64,000 bases of DNA from Lentimicrobium saccharophilum. Its GTDB lineage: Bacteria > Bacteroidota > Bacteroidia > Bacteroidales > Lentimicrobiaceae. Below the pieces are notes generated by a model. It saw nothing but the letters and a program-made list of their open reading frames with translations. It ran no database searches and was not told the origin of the DNA. Both the position numbers and the translations under genes were made by a program. The first letter of the stretch is position 1. Each line of letters opens with the position of its first letter. Below, in pieces: positions 36,837 to 44,808 of this stretch. The stretch is from contig NZ_DF968182.1 in NCBI RefSeq assembly GCF_001192835.1, positions 1,366,968-1,430,967 of the forward strand. The letters run 5' to 3'.

Positions 36837-37487
36837 ATGAACATCACAAGACTCTCAATCCTTCTGTTTTCGTTTAACAGTTTATTATTAACATCCTGCC
36901 ATGCAGCGACTTATGATATACCGGAAAAAGAGATGATGACCCAGCCCGAGAAAACTGAAACCGCAACCTTTGGCTCAGGTTGCTTCTGGTGCAGCGAAGC
37001 CATTTTTCAACTGCTCAAAGGTGTAATCAAGGTAGAGCCGGGATACTCCGGAGGCGCCCGCGCCAATCCGACCTACGAGCAGGTATCTTCAGGAGCTACC
37101 GGGCATGCCGAAGTGATTCAGGTTAGCTATAACCCTGATATTATTTCATTTGAAGAGTTACTTGAAGTTTTCTGGTCAACCCACGACCCTACCACACTCA
37201 ACCGCCAGGGGGCCGATGTCGGCACCCAGTACCGTTCGGTGATCTTCTATCACAATGAGCAGCAGCGTCAGCTGGCTGAAACCTATAAGGCCAGACTCGA
37301 CAGCAGCGGCGCGTGGACAAATCCGATAGTAACGGAAATCAGTCCCTTTAAGGCTTTCTACCCGGCAGAGTCCTACCATCATGACTATTATAACAGGAAC
37401 AGCCAGGCTCCCTACTGCACGTACGTGATCGTCCCGAAACTGGATAAATTCAGAAAGGTATTTAAGGATAAGGTCAGGAAACCCTGA
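36837..37487 (+). CDS. msrA: Lipoprotein peptide-methionine (S)-S-oxide reductase
   Basis: 216 residues. Lipoprotein signal ending LLTSC (C21), so the enzyme should sit in the cell envelope. The MsrA domain has its catalytic GCFWC (C49, C52), then GYSGG, EVIQVSYNP, HDPTTLNRQGADVGTQYRS and SYHHDYY. It reduces S-methionine sulfoxide in oxidised proteins. No MsrB partner is adjacent. ATG 36837 chosen over TTG 36816 because it begins the signal peptide. Confidence 0.93.
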   Translation: MNITRLSILLFSFNSLLLTSCHAATYDIPEKEMMTQPEKTETATFGSGCFWCSEAIFQLLKGVIKVEPGYSGGARANPTYEQVSSGATGHAEVIQVSYNPDIISFEELLEVFWSTHDPTTLNRQGADVGTQYRSVIFYHNEQQRQLAETYKARLDSSGAWTNPIVTEISPFKAFYPAESYHHDYYNRNSQAPYCTYVIVPKLDKFRKVFKDKVRKP

Positions 37488-37529
37488 GCAGAGAAATCCC
37501 GGGCTAAAACTCTCAACGGCAGGAAGAAA

Positions 37530-38279
37530 TCATCCCAGTTTCAGCAGCTTCTGGGCCACAAGCACATACCATGAAAGGGTAAGCAAACCGCCGAGGATTC
37601 CCAGCACCAATGCGCCGCTGTAGAAAAAGGGAATAAATGAGGCCCATGCGCTGTAGATCAGCATGCAGATAAATCCCACAAAACCGGCCCATCCCGTGAT
37701 GGCGCTGAAGCGGCGGTTCATCATAATTACCGATGACATAAGGATTCCTGCAATATTGATAAAGAAGAACCCCATAAATGATCCGCTTGTAAAATCTTCG
37801 CTGCCCGCCAGAATGGCCTCCCCTGCCGCCGAGAGCAGTGAGCGCTGATAGTCAGTGGTTGCCAGGGTATATTTTGTGGCCAGCGTTTGCATGGGGAAAG
37901 CCGGATTCCGGGCAATATAGATTGCGGCACCCGTCAAAAACAGCATAAGCGCAAACAGGGCGATTGGCTTGCTCAACCTTCTGTGTGCGGCATAAAGCGC
38001 ATAAAAAACCGGGATTCCCAACACAAGGGTGAATATGTTCAGAAGCCCCAACCCCCGCAACGCCAGCAAAGAATCGCGCTGAAACAAACCAATCCAATCC
38101 TTGACGGAACCTTCTCCCGGATCAGGAGTTACCCCTCCCGGTAAAAAAGTAATCAGAATGTCCATTATTCCGAACGGCAGTATGGCCAAAGCCGCAATTG
38201 CACCTGTGCGGTATATCCCTCTCCAGTTGGAGGGGTTGATTGACAGTTCATTGTCATTATTCATGAGTGTATCTGCCAT
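37530..38279 (-). CDS. Polytopic membrane protein, DUF4386-like
   Basis: 249 residues with about six membrane segments; no catalytic motif seen. Weakly resembles DUF4386 proteins (paired helices, polar N-terminus). Function unknown. Divergent from the ABM-domain gene with a 375-nt gap and convergent with msrA. Confidence 0.6.
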   Translation of the reverse strand: MADTLMNNDNELSINPSNWRGIYRTGAIAALAILPFGIMDILITFLPGGVTPDPGEGSVKDWIGLFQRDSLLALRGLGLLNIFTLVLGIPVFYALYAAHRRLSKPIALFALMLFLTGAAIYIARNPAFPMQTLATKYTLATTDYQRSLLSAAGEAILAGSEDFTSGSFMGFFFINIAGILMSSVIMMNRRFSAITGWAGFVGFICMLIYSAWASFIPFFYSGALVLGILGGLLTLSWYVLVAQKLLKLG

Positions 38280-38654
38280 AATATTCGCTTTCTTAAATTA
38301 AATTGAAAATAAGCAACAAGCACTACCAGAAAAAGTGCAGGGAACAAAAGTAATCAGCTAATTGGCAAAATCCAATTAATGAGCATGATTAAAAAAACAT
38401 TTAATGCTGTATCAGGTATTTTTGATCCTCAAAATTGATTACAACGGGGAATTAAGCATAAAAAACACATATTAAAATCATTTTCCAAAACTACTTGTTA
38501 TAATAAATCTGCCGGCCGAAATCTCCCGGCCTGCCGATGTGAACTATTGCATTTACCCGAAAAGCTGCGTTATTTACCTTCTGTTCAATCAGTTCAATTT
38601 TATTGAACTACAAATTAACCCTGATTTTCCAGTTGTCAATCAAATAAGCGAACT
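38280..38654. promoter_or_regulatory. Divergent gap with a palindrome
   Basis: AT-rich 375 nt. Contains a perfect inverted repeat AGTTCAAT-TTT-ATTGAACT at 38591-38609, preceded by another TTCAAT copy (38584-38589). Lies 45 nt before the ABM gene and could be an operator. No gene found. Confidence 0.4.
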
Positions 38655-39062
38655 ATGAAAACCTCAGCACCCGTATTTATTGCCGTTCTTTCTTTTTTCC
38701 TGAATTTCACTTTTCAGGGTCATTCACAGGATGTCACCAGCAAATCAAGTGACCAGCATCTGGTTGTGCTTGTAAAATACAAGACTCAACCATTGAAAAG
38801 CAAAGAAGCAGTTGCCGGTTTGACAAAGCTGATAGAGGCGGTAAAAACTGAGCCCAACTTTGTGAGCATCACCATACTGACGGATAAAAATGACCCTTCA
38901 GTAATCATGCTTTACGAAGAGTGGAGCAATGAGGCATACTACTACGGTGATCACATGAAGACGACCCATCTGCAGGATTTTATAATTGCATCACGAGCTT
39001 ACCTGATTGGTCCGCCTGAAATTACCGGGTGGAAGATTGAGAAGAAATTTGCTGCAGAATAA
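38655..39062 (+). CDS. Secreted antibiotic-biosynthesis-monooxygenase (ABM) domain protein
   Basis: 135 residues; signal peptide about 1-25 (FQGHSQ). The remainder is one ABM ferredoxin-like domain (VVLVKYKTQPLKSKEAV, MLYEEWSNEAYYYGDHMKTTHLQDFI), the YgiN-like quinol monooxygenase fold. Export of such a domain is unusual, as most relatives are cytoplasmic. Substrate unknown. Confidence 0.72.
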   Translation: MKTSAPVFIAVLSFFLNFTFQGHSQDVTSKSSDQHLVVLVKYKTQPLKSKEAVAGLTKLIEAVKTEPNFVSITILTDKNDPSVIMLYEEWSNEAYYYGDHMKTTHLQDFIIASRAYLIGPPEITGWKIEKKFAAE

Positions 39063-39119
39063 CTCCCATAATCCGGAAATTATCTTCCCGGTCCAGTCCT
39101 GCAGAATTCAAGCATTTAA

Positions 39120-40622
39120 CTAGCTATCGCGCTGCGTTTCCTTCAGAATCACATCGTGTGCGCCACCTTCTATAATACTGGTGGAAGAAACCATCGTGAT
39201 TTTAGCTACCTGCTTCAATTCCTGAATCGATAAGGCTCCGCAGCTGCACATGGTGGATTTGATTTTTCCCAGGGTTATATCCAGGTTATCTTTGAGCTTT
39301 CCGGCGTAAGGCACATAGCTGTCCACGCCTTCTTCAAATTTCAATGAAGCATTGCCACCCATATCGTACCGCTGCCAGTTTCTGGCACGGTTAGAGCCTT
39401 CGCCCCAGTATTCTTTCACATAGTTACCGCCAACCATCAGTTTCTTGGTCGGGCTCTCATCGAAACGGGCAAAATAGCGGCCCATCATCAGAAAATCGGC
39501 GCCCATGGCCAAAGCCAGCACCATATGGTAATCCTGCACTATCCCTCCGTCGGAACAGATGGGAATGTATTCACCGGTTCGCGCATAATAGGCATCGCGG
39601 GCTTTGGCAACTTCTATCAGGGCGGTGGCTTGCCCCCTGCCTATCCCCTTCTGTTCGCGCGTAATGCAGATGGATCCTCCGCCAATCCCGACCTTGATAA
39701 AGTCGGCACCCGCTTCAGCCAGATAATTAAATCCGTCGGCATCCACTACATTGCCGGCCCCGATCTTCACGTCAGGACCGTAGTTTTCCTTTACAAAACC
39801 AATGGTTTCCTTCTGATACTCCGAAAATCCATCGGAGGAATCAATACACAACACATCCACACCCGCTTCAACAAGCCTGGGGATACGTGCTGCGTAATCA
39901 CGGGTGTTGATGCCTGCACCTACCAGCAGCCGTTTGTGGGTATCGAGTAGTTCGTTCGGATTGTTCTTGTGATTGTCGTAGTCTTTTCTGAACACAAAAT
40001 ATTTCATGCACTGGTTTTCATCAATCACCGGAAGGGTATTGATTTTATTGTCCCAGATAATGTCATTGGCTTCTTCAAGACTGATACCGTGCTTTCCGGT
40101 GATCAGCTTCTCAAAAGGCGTCATAAAGTCCCTCACCTTCTTATCCTGGCTGTCCTTTCCGGGACGGTAATCCCTGCTGGTGACCATGCCCAGCAACCTG
40201 CCGTCCGCTTTGCCGTTATGGGTTACGGCAATGGTCGAGAACCCCGTTCTTTCCTTCAGTTCAAGTACATCTGCAAGGGTATGTTCAGGAGTCAGGTTGG
40301 CATCACTTACTACGAAACCCGCCTTAAATTTCTTCACCTTTCTGACCATTTCAGCCTGCTCTTCAATTGGCTGGGAGCCAAAAATAAACGACAGACCCCC
40401 GTTCCGGGCCAGTGCAATGGCCATATTTGAATCCGAAACAGACTGCATAATGGCCGAAACCAGCGGAACATTCAGGCTGATATCCGGCCGTTCCCCTTTT
40501 CTGAACTTCACCAGGGGTGTTTTCAGGCTGATTGCACCGGGCGTGCATTCCTTCGTGGTGAGTCCCGGTATCAGCAGGTACTCATTGAAAGTCCTTGAAA
40601 TATCGTTGATAATCTGTGCCAT
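39120..40622 (-). CDS. guaB: IMP dehydrogenase
   Basis: 500 residues. Oxidises IMP to XMP with NAD+, the committed step of GMP synthesis. TIM barrel with a CBS pair inserted at about 105-215. The active-site loop reads [21 protein letters not shown] with the catalytic Cys, followed by [13 protein letters not shown] and the flap region [15 protein letters not shown]. The loop differs from the more usual GPGSICTTR form, indicating a divergent IMPDH subclass. Candidate promoter box TAGCTTTG at 40643-40650. Confidence 0.92.
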   Translation of the reverse strand: MAQIINDISRTFNEYLLIPGLTTKECTPGAISLKTPLVKFRKGERPDISLNVPLVSAIMQSVSDSNMAIALARNGGLSFIFGSQPIEEQAEMVRKVKKFKAGFVVSDANLTPEHTLADVLELKERTGFSTIAVTHNGKADGRLLGMVTSRDYRPGKDSQDKKVRDFMTPFEKLITGKHGISLEEANDIIWDNKINTLPVIDENQCMKYFVFRKDYDNHKNNPNELLDTHKRLLVGAGINTRDYAARIPRLVEAGVDVLCIDSSDGFSEYQKETIGFVKENYGPDVKIGAGNVVDADGFNYLAEAGADFIKVGIGGGSICITREQKGIGRGQATALIEVAKARDAYYARTGEYIPICSDGGIVQDYHMVLALAMGADFLMMGRYFARFDESPTKKLMVGGNYVKEYWGEGSNRARNWQRYDMGGNASLKFEEGVDSYVPYAGKLKDNLDITLGKIKSTMCSCGALSIQELKQVAKITMVSSTSIIEGGAHDVILKETQRDS

Positions 40623-40780
40623 AATAGTGATCTAAGGAACTGCAAAGCTAAAGAAAAAGCTGTCAGATACGGGCAGACACAGGCACTTTCACCAAAGAAA
40701 TATACCGGATCTGCTTATTCAGGCGCTGGCTGGCACGGGACCGGACCTGCCAGTGAAACCAATGAAACATACGGAAACAA

Positions 40781-40799
40781 AAAACCCGCTGAAGCGGGC
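40781..40799 (-). terminator. Terminator after tRNA-Leu
   Basis: Minus strand: GCCCGC-TTCA-GCGGG then TTTTTTGTTT. It closes the tRNA transcript about 62 nt after the tRNA end. The rest of 40623-40860 shows no gene. Confidence 0.7.
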
Positions 40800-40860
40800 T
40801 GATTGAGATTTTGATTGTTGCAATTATTAACTAATTGATAATCAATACAAATTTGCTTTG

Positions 40861-40942
40861 TGCGGATGAAGGGACTCGAACCCCCACGCCTCTCGGCACC
40901 AGATCCTAAGTCTGGCGCGGCTACCAATTACGCCACATCCGC
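40861..40942 (-). tRNA. tRNA-Leu, anticodon TAG
   Basis: 82 nt. Acceptor arms GCGGATG / CATCCGC with discriminator A; anticodon stem CCAGA/TCTGG with loop CTTAGGA (anticodon TAG, 40908-40906); long variable arm typical of tRNA-Leu; T-arm GGGGGTTCGAGTCCC. CCA is not encoded. Reads CUA and probably other CUN codons. Confidence 0.95.
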
Positions 40943-40951
40943 AAGCGGGGG

Positions 40952-40981
40952 CAAAGATACAACTTTTTGCATTGACATCAA
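40952..40981 (-). promoter_or_regulatory. Promoter of tRNA-Leu
   Basis: Minus strand TTG (40981-40979), 19-nt spacer, TATCTTTG (40959-40952). Ten nt from the mature 5' end, so transcription begins almost at the tRNA itself. Confidence 0.75.
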
Positions 40982-41025
40982 TAATGCGTTTTAAAACAGA
41001 TCAACCACGCCGGGTTATAAATCAG

Positions 41026-41919
41026 CTAATCCTTCAGAATATGACTGTAAATGCCTTCCGGAAAGAAATAACAGGAAAACCAGCCGGCAACCGGCATCCA
41101 TAAAGCGTTGTAATTTCCTTCACCTTCCTCGTAAACGTATTTCCGGATGTAAGTATCGTCCCCTGCAGTATATTTTTTGGTTATCGTCAGGTTTTGCCGG
41201 TCATAAATATATTCCTCCACGGCATTTACCGCACCGGCATTGCCATTGATCACTTCGTAGCCTGATATTTTTACCAAACCGGCACCGGAATACTCAAGTT
41301 TGGCTTTAGCCATCAGATTGCCATTTGCATGAACCATTGAAAACTGCGCCGGAAAACCATCCTCATAGCCGATTTCTTCAGTAACATATAAGGTTGAATC
41401 AGACAGGAGGACCTGCATTGAAACCAACTTTTCACCGGAGTAGCTATATATGAGGCGGTTTCTTAATTCAGGCGGTGAATTGTGCGAAATCCGTTCGATT
41501 ACATCACACTGTTTCAGGAGGGAGCCATTCCAGATAAAGTACCGGAAACTGTGCGCGAAACCATCGGTCCGGAATACATAATCCCGGATCTTACCATGAA
41601 GCATGGTCATGATTTCGTCATTGCTTACGGGTATCCATTCATTTTCATGTAAACTGTAATAACGCCTGGCAACAGTATCCTCAGAATAGCTGATGAGACA
41701 TTTCTCTGTCATTTCATCACCATAGTATGTATAAATGCCCGTTATACGGTTGTCATCATATTCGATTTCGGAGCGGAAATCCAGGGCTTCGCCATGAATA
41801 ACGGTTTTCAGCCTCAGCCCTTCACCGAACTTCTTCATGGGCTCCGGATCTTCTTTATTACATGAGGTAGATAACAAAAGGATAAACAGGGATAAAAAGA
41901 GGGAGAGGGATAACCGCAT
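41026..41919 (-). CDS. Lipoprotein with YD-like strand repeats
   Basis: 297 residues; lipoprotein signal ending LLSTSC (about 20). The body has repeated strand motifs (IEYDDNRITGIYTYYGDE, RLIYSYSGEKLVSMQV, AKLEYSGAGLVKIS, EEYIYDRQNLTITKKY) of the DUF4595/RHS-like type seen in many Bacteroidota lipoproteins. Function unknown. A TACATTTG box at 41948-41955 is its probable promoter. Confidence 0.65.
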   Translation of the reverse strand: MRLSLSLFLSLFILLLSTSCNKEDPEPMKKFGEGLRLKTVIHGEALDFRSEIEYDDNRITGIYTYYGDEMTEKCLISYSEDTVARRYYSLHENEWIPVSNDEIMTMLHGKIRDYVFRTDGFAHSFRYFIWNGSLLKQCDVIERISHNSPPELRNRLIYSYSGEKLVSMQVLLSDSTLYVTEEIGYEDGFPAQFSMVHANGNLMAKAKLEYSGAGLVKISGYEVINGNAGAVNAVEEYIYDRQNLTITKKYTAGDDTYIRKYVYEEGEGNYNALWMPVAGWFSCYFFPEGIYSHILKD

Positions 41920-42208
41920 ATATTATATGGCTTTATGAAATAATAAACAAATGTAAATGAATTAACCGTCTTACAATGAAAAAGAACATCAATTGCCCTT
42001 AATATTTCCTTATCAGCCGGGCCTCTCAGGGCATGGCTGCAACTATTATTTTTATAGCATCACAAAACCTGGCATCCTGATATTCAGACCGGGTGAATGC
42101 ATCATAACTTCAGCAACATTATAGATTCTGCTTTAAAATGTATAGACTGCCGGCCTGACTGCTCAACCTTTTCGCAAAAATCCTGTTTAATTTTACAAAC
42201 AACAGCTT

Positions 42209-43609
42209 ATGCATAAACACAATAAATCCAACCTGATCATAATATCGGTGATTGCATTGCTTTCCATGGCCTGCACCAAAGAATCGGAAAGTCAGTTGTA
42301 TATTGGTTCCACCGCTGTAGATACCACCACTGTGCTTTCCGGCATTGACACCCCCTGGGAACTGCTATACGGACCTGACGGTTATCTCTGGTTTACTGAA
42401 CGATCAGGCAAAGTCAGCAGGTTCAATCCGCTTACAGGTGAAAGTACTGTTATTCTCACCATCCAGGATGTGCTGGAATATGGCGAGGCCGGGCTTCTGG
42501 GCATGGTGCTCCACCCTGAATTTGAAGGACAACCATGGGTATACCTGGTCTACAACTATGCTTCAGGTGAATTTGTGAAGGAACGGCTGGTGCGTTATGT
42601 ATGGAATGGCAGCACACTCACCGACGGAATCACCCTGATCAACAACATACCGGCTAATTCCTACCACAACGGCTCGCGGCTGGTATTCGGCCCTGACGGC
42701 AAGCTGTACATGTCGACGGGTGATGCCGGATTCACATCAAATTCCCAGAATCCCAACTCTCTGGCGGGAAAGATCCTGAGAATCAACCCTGACGGCAGCA
42801 TACCCGCCGACAATCCCGTGGCCGGAAGCTATATCTGGGCCTCGGGCTTACGCAACACACAGGGACTGGTCTTTTCGCCGGAAGGACTGCTTTACGGATC
42901 GGAACACGGCCCGAATAACGATGATGAGTTCAACCTGCTTGAAGAAGGCCGGAATTACGGCTGGCCGGCAGTGGCAGGCTTCTGCGATCTGCCCGCAGAA
43001 ATCACATTTTGTCAGGAAAATAACGTAAGAGAGCCGCTTTATGCCTGGACGCCCACCCTTGCCGTTGCCGGCATTGATTATTACAATCATCCTGCCATCC
43101 CGCAATGGCAACACTCCATACTAATGACCTCGCTCAAGGCTTCAAAACTGGTAAGCCTGAAACTCAGCACCGACGGCCTGTCGGTGGTGAGCGCCGAGAA
43201 CTGGTTCGATGGTTATTGGGGTCGCCTCAGGGATGTGTGTGTCAGTCCAGACGGAAAAATCTACCTCGCTGTAAGTAACCGCGACGGCAGGGGCTCGCCA
43301 CGGCCCGGCGATGACCGGATTATAGAAATCAGGGTCGTTTCTCCCACCAGCGACAACGTTGCAAACATTGAAGACAGCCGGCTTAAAGTCATCCCGAATC
43401 CCATCAACGGAACAGGCCAGGTTAAATGGAAAGGATTAAAATCTGCCGGGGAATACTTTATCCTTAATACAGCAGGAGCCATTATAGCCTCCGGAAAGGC
43501 TGCCGCACCGTCATTCAGCATTTCAACAGTTCACTTCATACCCGGTTATTATATTCTGAGAATCAACTCGGAAAACCAAACGGTTTCAACACCTTTTCTG
43601 GTGATGTAA
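42209..43609 (+). CDS. PQQ-dependent sugar dehydrogenase-like protein with T9SS domain
   Basis: 466 residues. Lipoprotein-type signal ending LLSMAC (about 22). Residues 40-375 form the six-bladed soluble glucose/aldose dehydrogenase (Asd/GDH-B) propeller: GIDTPWELLYGPDG, LLGMVLHPEF, YHNGSRLVFGPDGKLYMSTGD, ASGLRNTQGLVFSPEG, SEHGPNNDDEFN. The tail is a type A sorting domain (RLKVIPNPINGTG, FIPGYYILRI). It would oxidise sugars outside the inner membrane with PQQ. A lipobox plus a T9SS domain on one protein is unusual. Confidence 0.83.
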   Translation: MHKHNKSNLIIISVIALLSMACTKESESQLYIGSTAVDTTTVLSGIDTPWELLYGPDGYLWFTERSGKVSRFNPLTGESTVILTIQDVLEYGEAGLLGMVLHPEFEGQPWVYLVYNYASGEFVKERLVRYVWNGSTLTDGITLINNIPANSYHNGSRLVFGPDGKLYMSTGDAGFTSNSQNPNSLAGKILRINPDGSIPADNPVAGSYIWASGLRNTQGLVFSPEGLLYGSEHGPNNDDEFNLLEEGRNYGWPAVAGFCDLPAEITFCQENNVREPLYAWTPTLAVAGIDYYNHPAIPQWQHSILMTSLKASKLVSLKLSTDGLSVVSAENWFDGYWGRLRDVCVSPDGKIYLAVSNRDGRGSPRPGDDRIIEIRVVSPTSDNVANIEDSRLKVIPNPINGTGQVKWKGLKSAGEYFILNTAGAIIASGKAAAPSFSISTVHFIPGYYILRINSENQTVSTPFLVM

Positions 43610-43719
43610 AAAAGTGTATCCCGGAGCCTGATCAAATGTCATTGAAGACACCAAAGCTGCGGGAAACACAAAACACTGAAACAAAAATAATTTCAGTACG
43701 ATTAACGGAAGCAGAATTC

Positions 43720-44217
43720 TCAGAGCGCTTTCAATGCAGATTCATAATCAGGCTCCTGAGCGATCTCCGGAACCTGCTCGGTATACCTGACGATGCCGTT
43801 TTCATCGAGTACAACCACTGCCCTTGAATGAAGTCCGGAGAAAGGCCCTTCAGCAATGGTAAGTCCGTAATCCTTTCCAAAATTGCCTTCACGGAAATCA
43901 GATGCAGTCACCACCTTTTCGATGCCCTCCGCAACACAAAACCGCTTGTGTGCAAAAGGAAGGTCTTTTGAAACGCATACCACAACAGTATTCTCAAGTC
44001 TCGCGGCAGCGGCGTTGAACTGTCTTACGGATGCTGCGCAAACACCCGTATCAAGACTTGGAAAGATGTTAAGCACAACCTTTTTACCTTTAAAATCAGA
44101 AGAAGTTACTTTACCCAAATCGGCACCGGTAAGTTCAAAAGCGGGTGCCTTTGTTCCGACAGCCGGAAGATTGCCAATAGTTGAAACGGGATTACCGCCC
44201 AGTGTAATAGAAGCCAT
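43720..44217 (-). CDS. tpx: Thiol peroxidase
   Basis: 165 residues, the family's usual size. Atypical 2-Cys peroxiredoxin reducing hydroperoxides with thioredoxin. Peroxidatic C60 in SLDTGVCAASVRQFN and resolving C94 in LPFAHKRFC fit the E. coli positions 61 and 95. The frame opens upstream at 44259, but ATG 44217 gives the canonical N-terminus (ITLGGNPV). Confidence 0.94.
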   Translation of the reverse strand: MASITLGGNPVSTIGNLPAVGTKAPAFELTGADLGKVTSSDFKGKKVVLNIFPSLDTGVCAASVRQFNAAAARLENTVVVCVSKDLPFAHKRFCVAEGIEKVVTASDFREGNFGKDYGLTIAEGPFSGLHSRAVVVLDENGIVRYTEQVPEIAQEPDYESALKAL

Positions 44218-44326
44218 AAATATATTTTTTTTGTTAAACGTTTCTTGTCGGACAATCAAACAATCCTGATGGGAAGTGGTTCACCCCCGGCATAAAAAAA
44301 CAATTGAATGCAGCATAAAATAAAGG

Positions 44327-44806
44327 CTATTGCGTTGGCTGACCCTGGAGCCAGGTATCGATGGCCTGCTGAGGCACGCCCATAGCCTCGCTGATCTGCC
44401 GTGCATCCATTCCTGACCCGGAAAGTCGCCGGGCAGTGCATCCGAGCGGCTCCCCGACTTCGATAATATGACCGTCCGGATCATAAAAGCGCATAACCTG
44501 CTGCCTCCACGGCTGCTCACGGATATCATGAATGAAGCGGACACCGCTCCCGGTTAAAGCATCTCTTAATGCAGCTATTTCAACGCTTTCGAAGTAAAGT
44601 TCGGCATTATTGCTGTTGAAAATGATATCATTCTGCCCCGTCAGGGATGCATAATGTGACATCAGGTGGATGGCAAAACCTCCCCTGAATGAAATATTCT
44701 CTCCGAAATCATGCTCAACTTCCTGCCCGAGCATGTTTTCGTAGAACTTCCGCGAAACATCCATATCACGCACCACAAACAGCGGGCAAATAAATTTTAC
44801 TTTCAT
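44327..44806 (-). CDS. VOC-family (glyoxalase/bleomycin-resistance) protein
   Basis: 159 residues. One VOC module at about 3-118: FVVRDMDVSRKFYENMLGQEVEHD, then RFYDPDGHIIEVGE with the metal-ligand-like E. The tail of about 35 residues (DARQISEAMGVPQQAIDTWL) looks like a short helix-turn segment. Substrate unknown. Its ATG lies 2 nt after the stop of the GH3 fusion gene, so they are co-transcribed. Confidence 0.82.
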   Translation of the reverse strand: MKVKFICPLFVVRDMDVSRKFYENMLGQEVEHDFGENISFRGGFAIHLMSHYASLTGQNDIIFNSNNAELYFESVEIAALRDALTGSGVRFIHDIREQPWRQQVMRFYDPDGHIIEVGEPLGCTARRLSGSGMDARQISEAMGVPQQAIDTWLQGQPTQ

Positions 44807-44808
44807 GG

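Noticed and set aside
40721-40755. CTGGCA/TGCCAG inverted repeat after tRNA-Leu
   Set aside because: Only six pairs over a wide loop and no T-tract; the real terminator is at 40781-40799.
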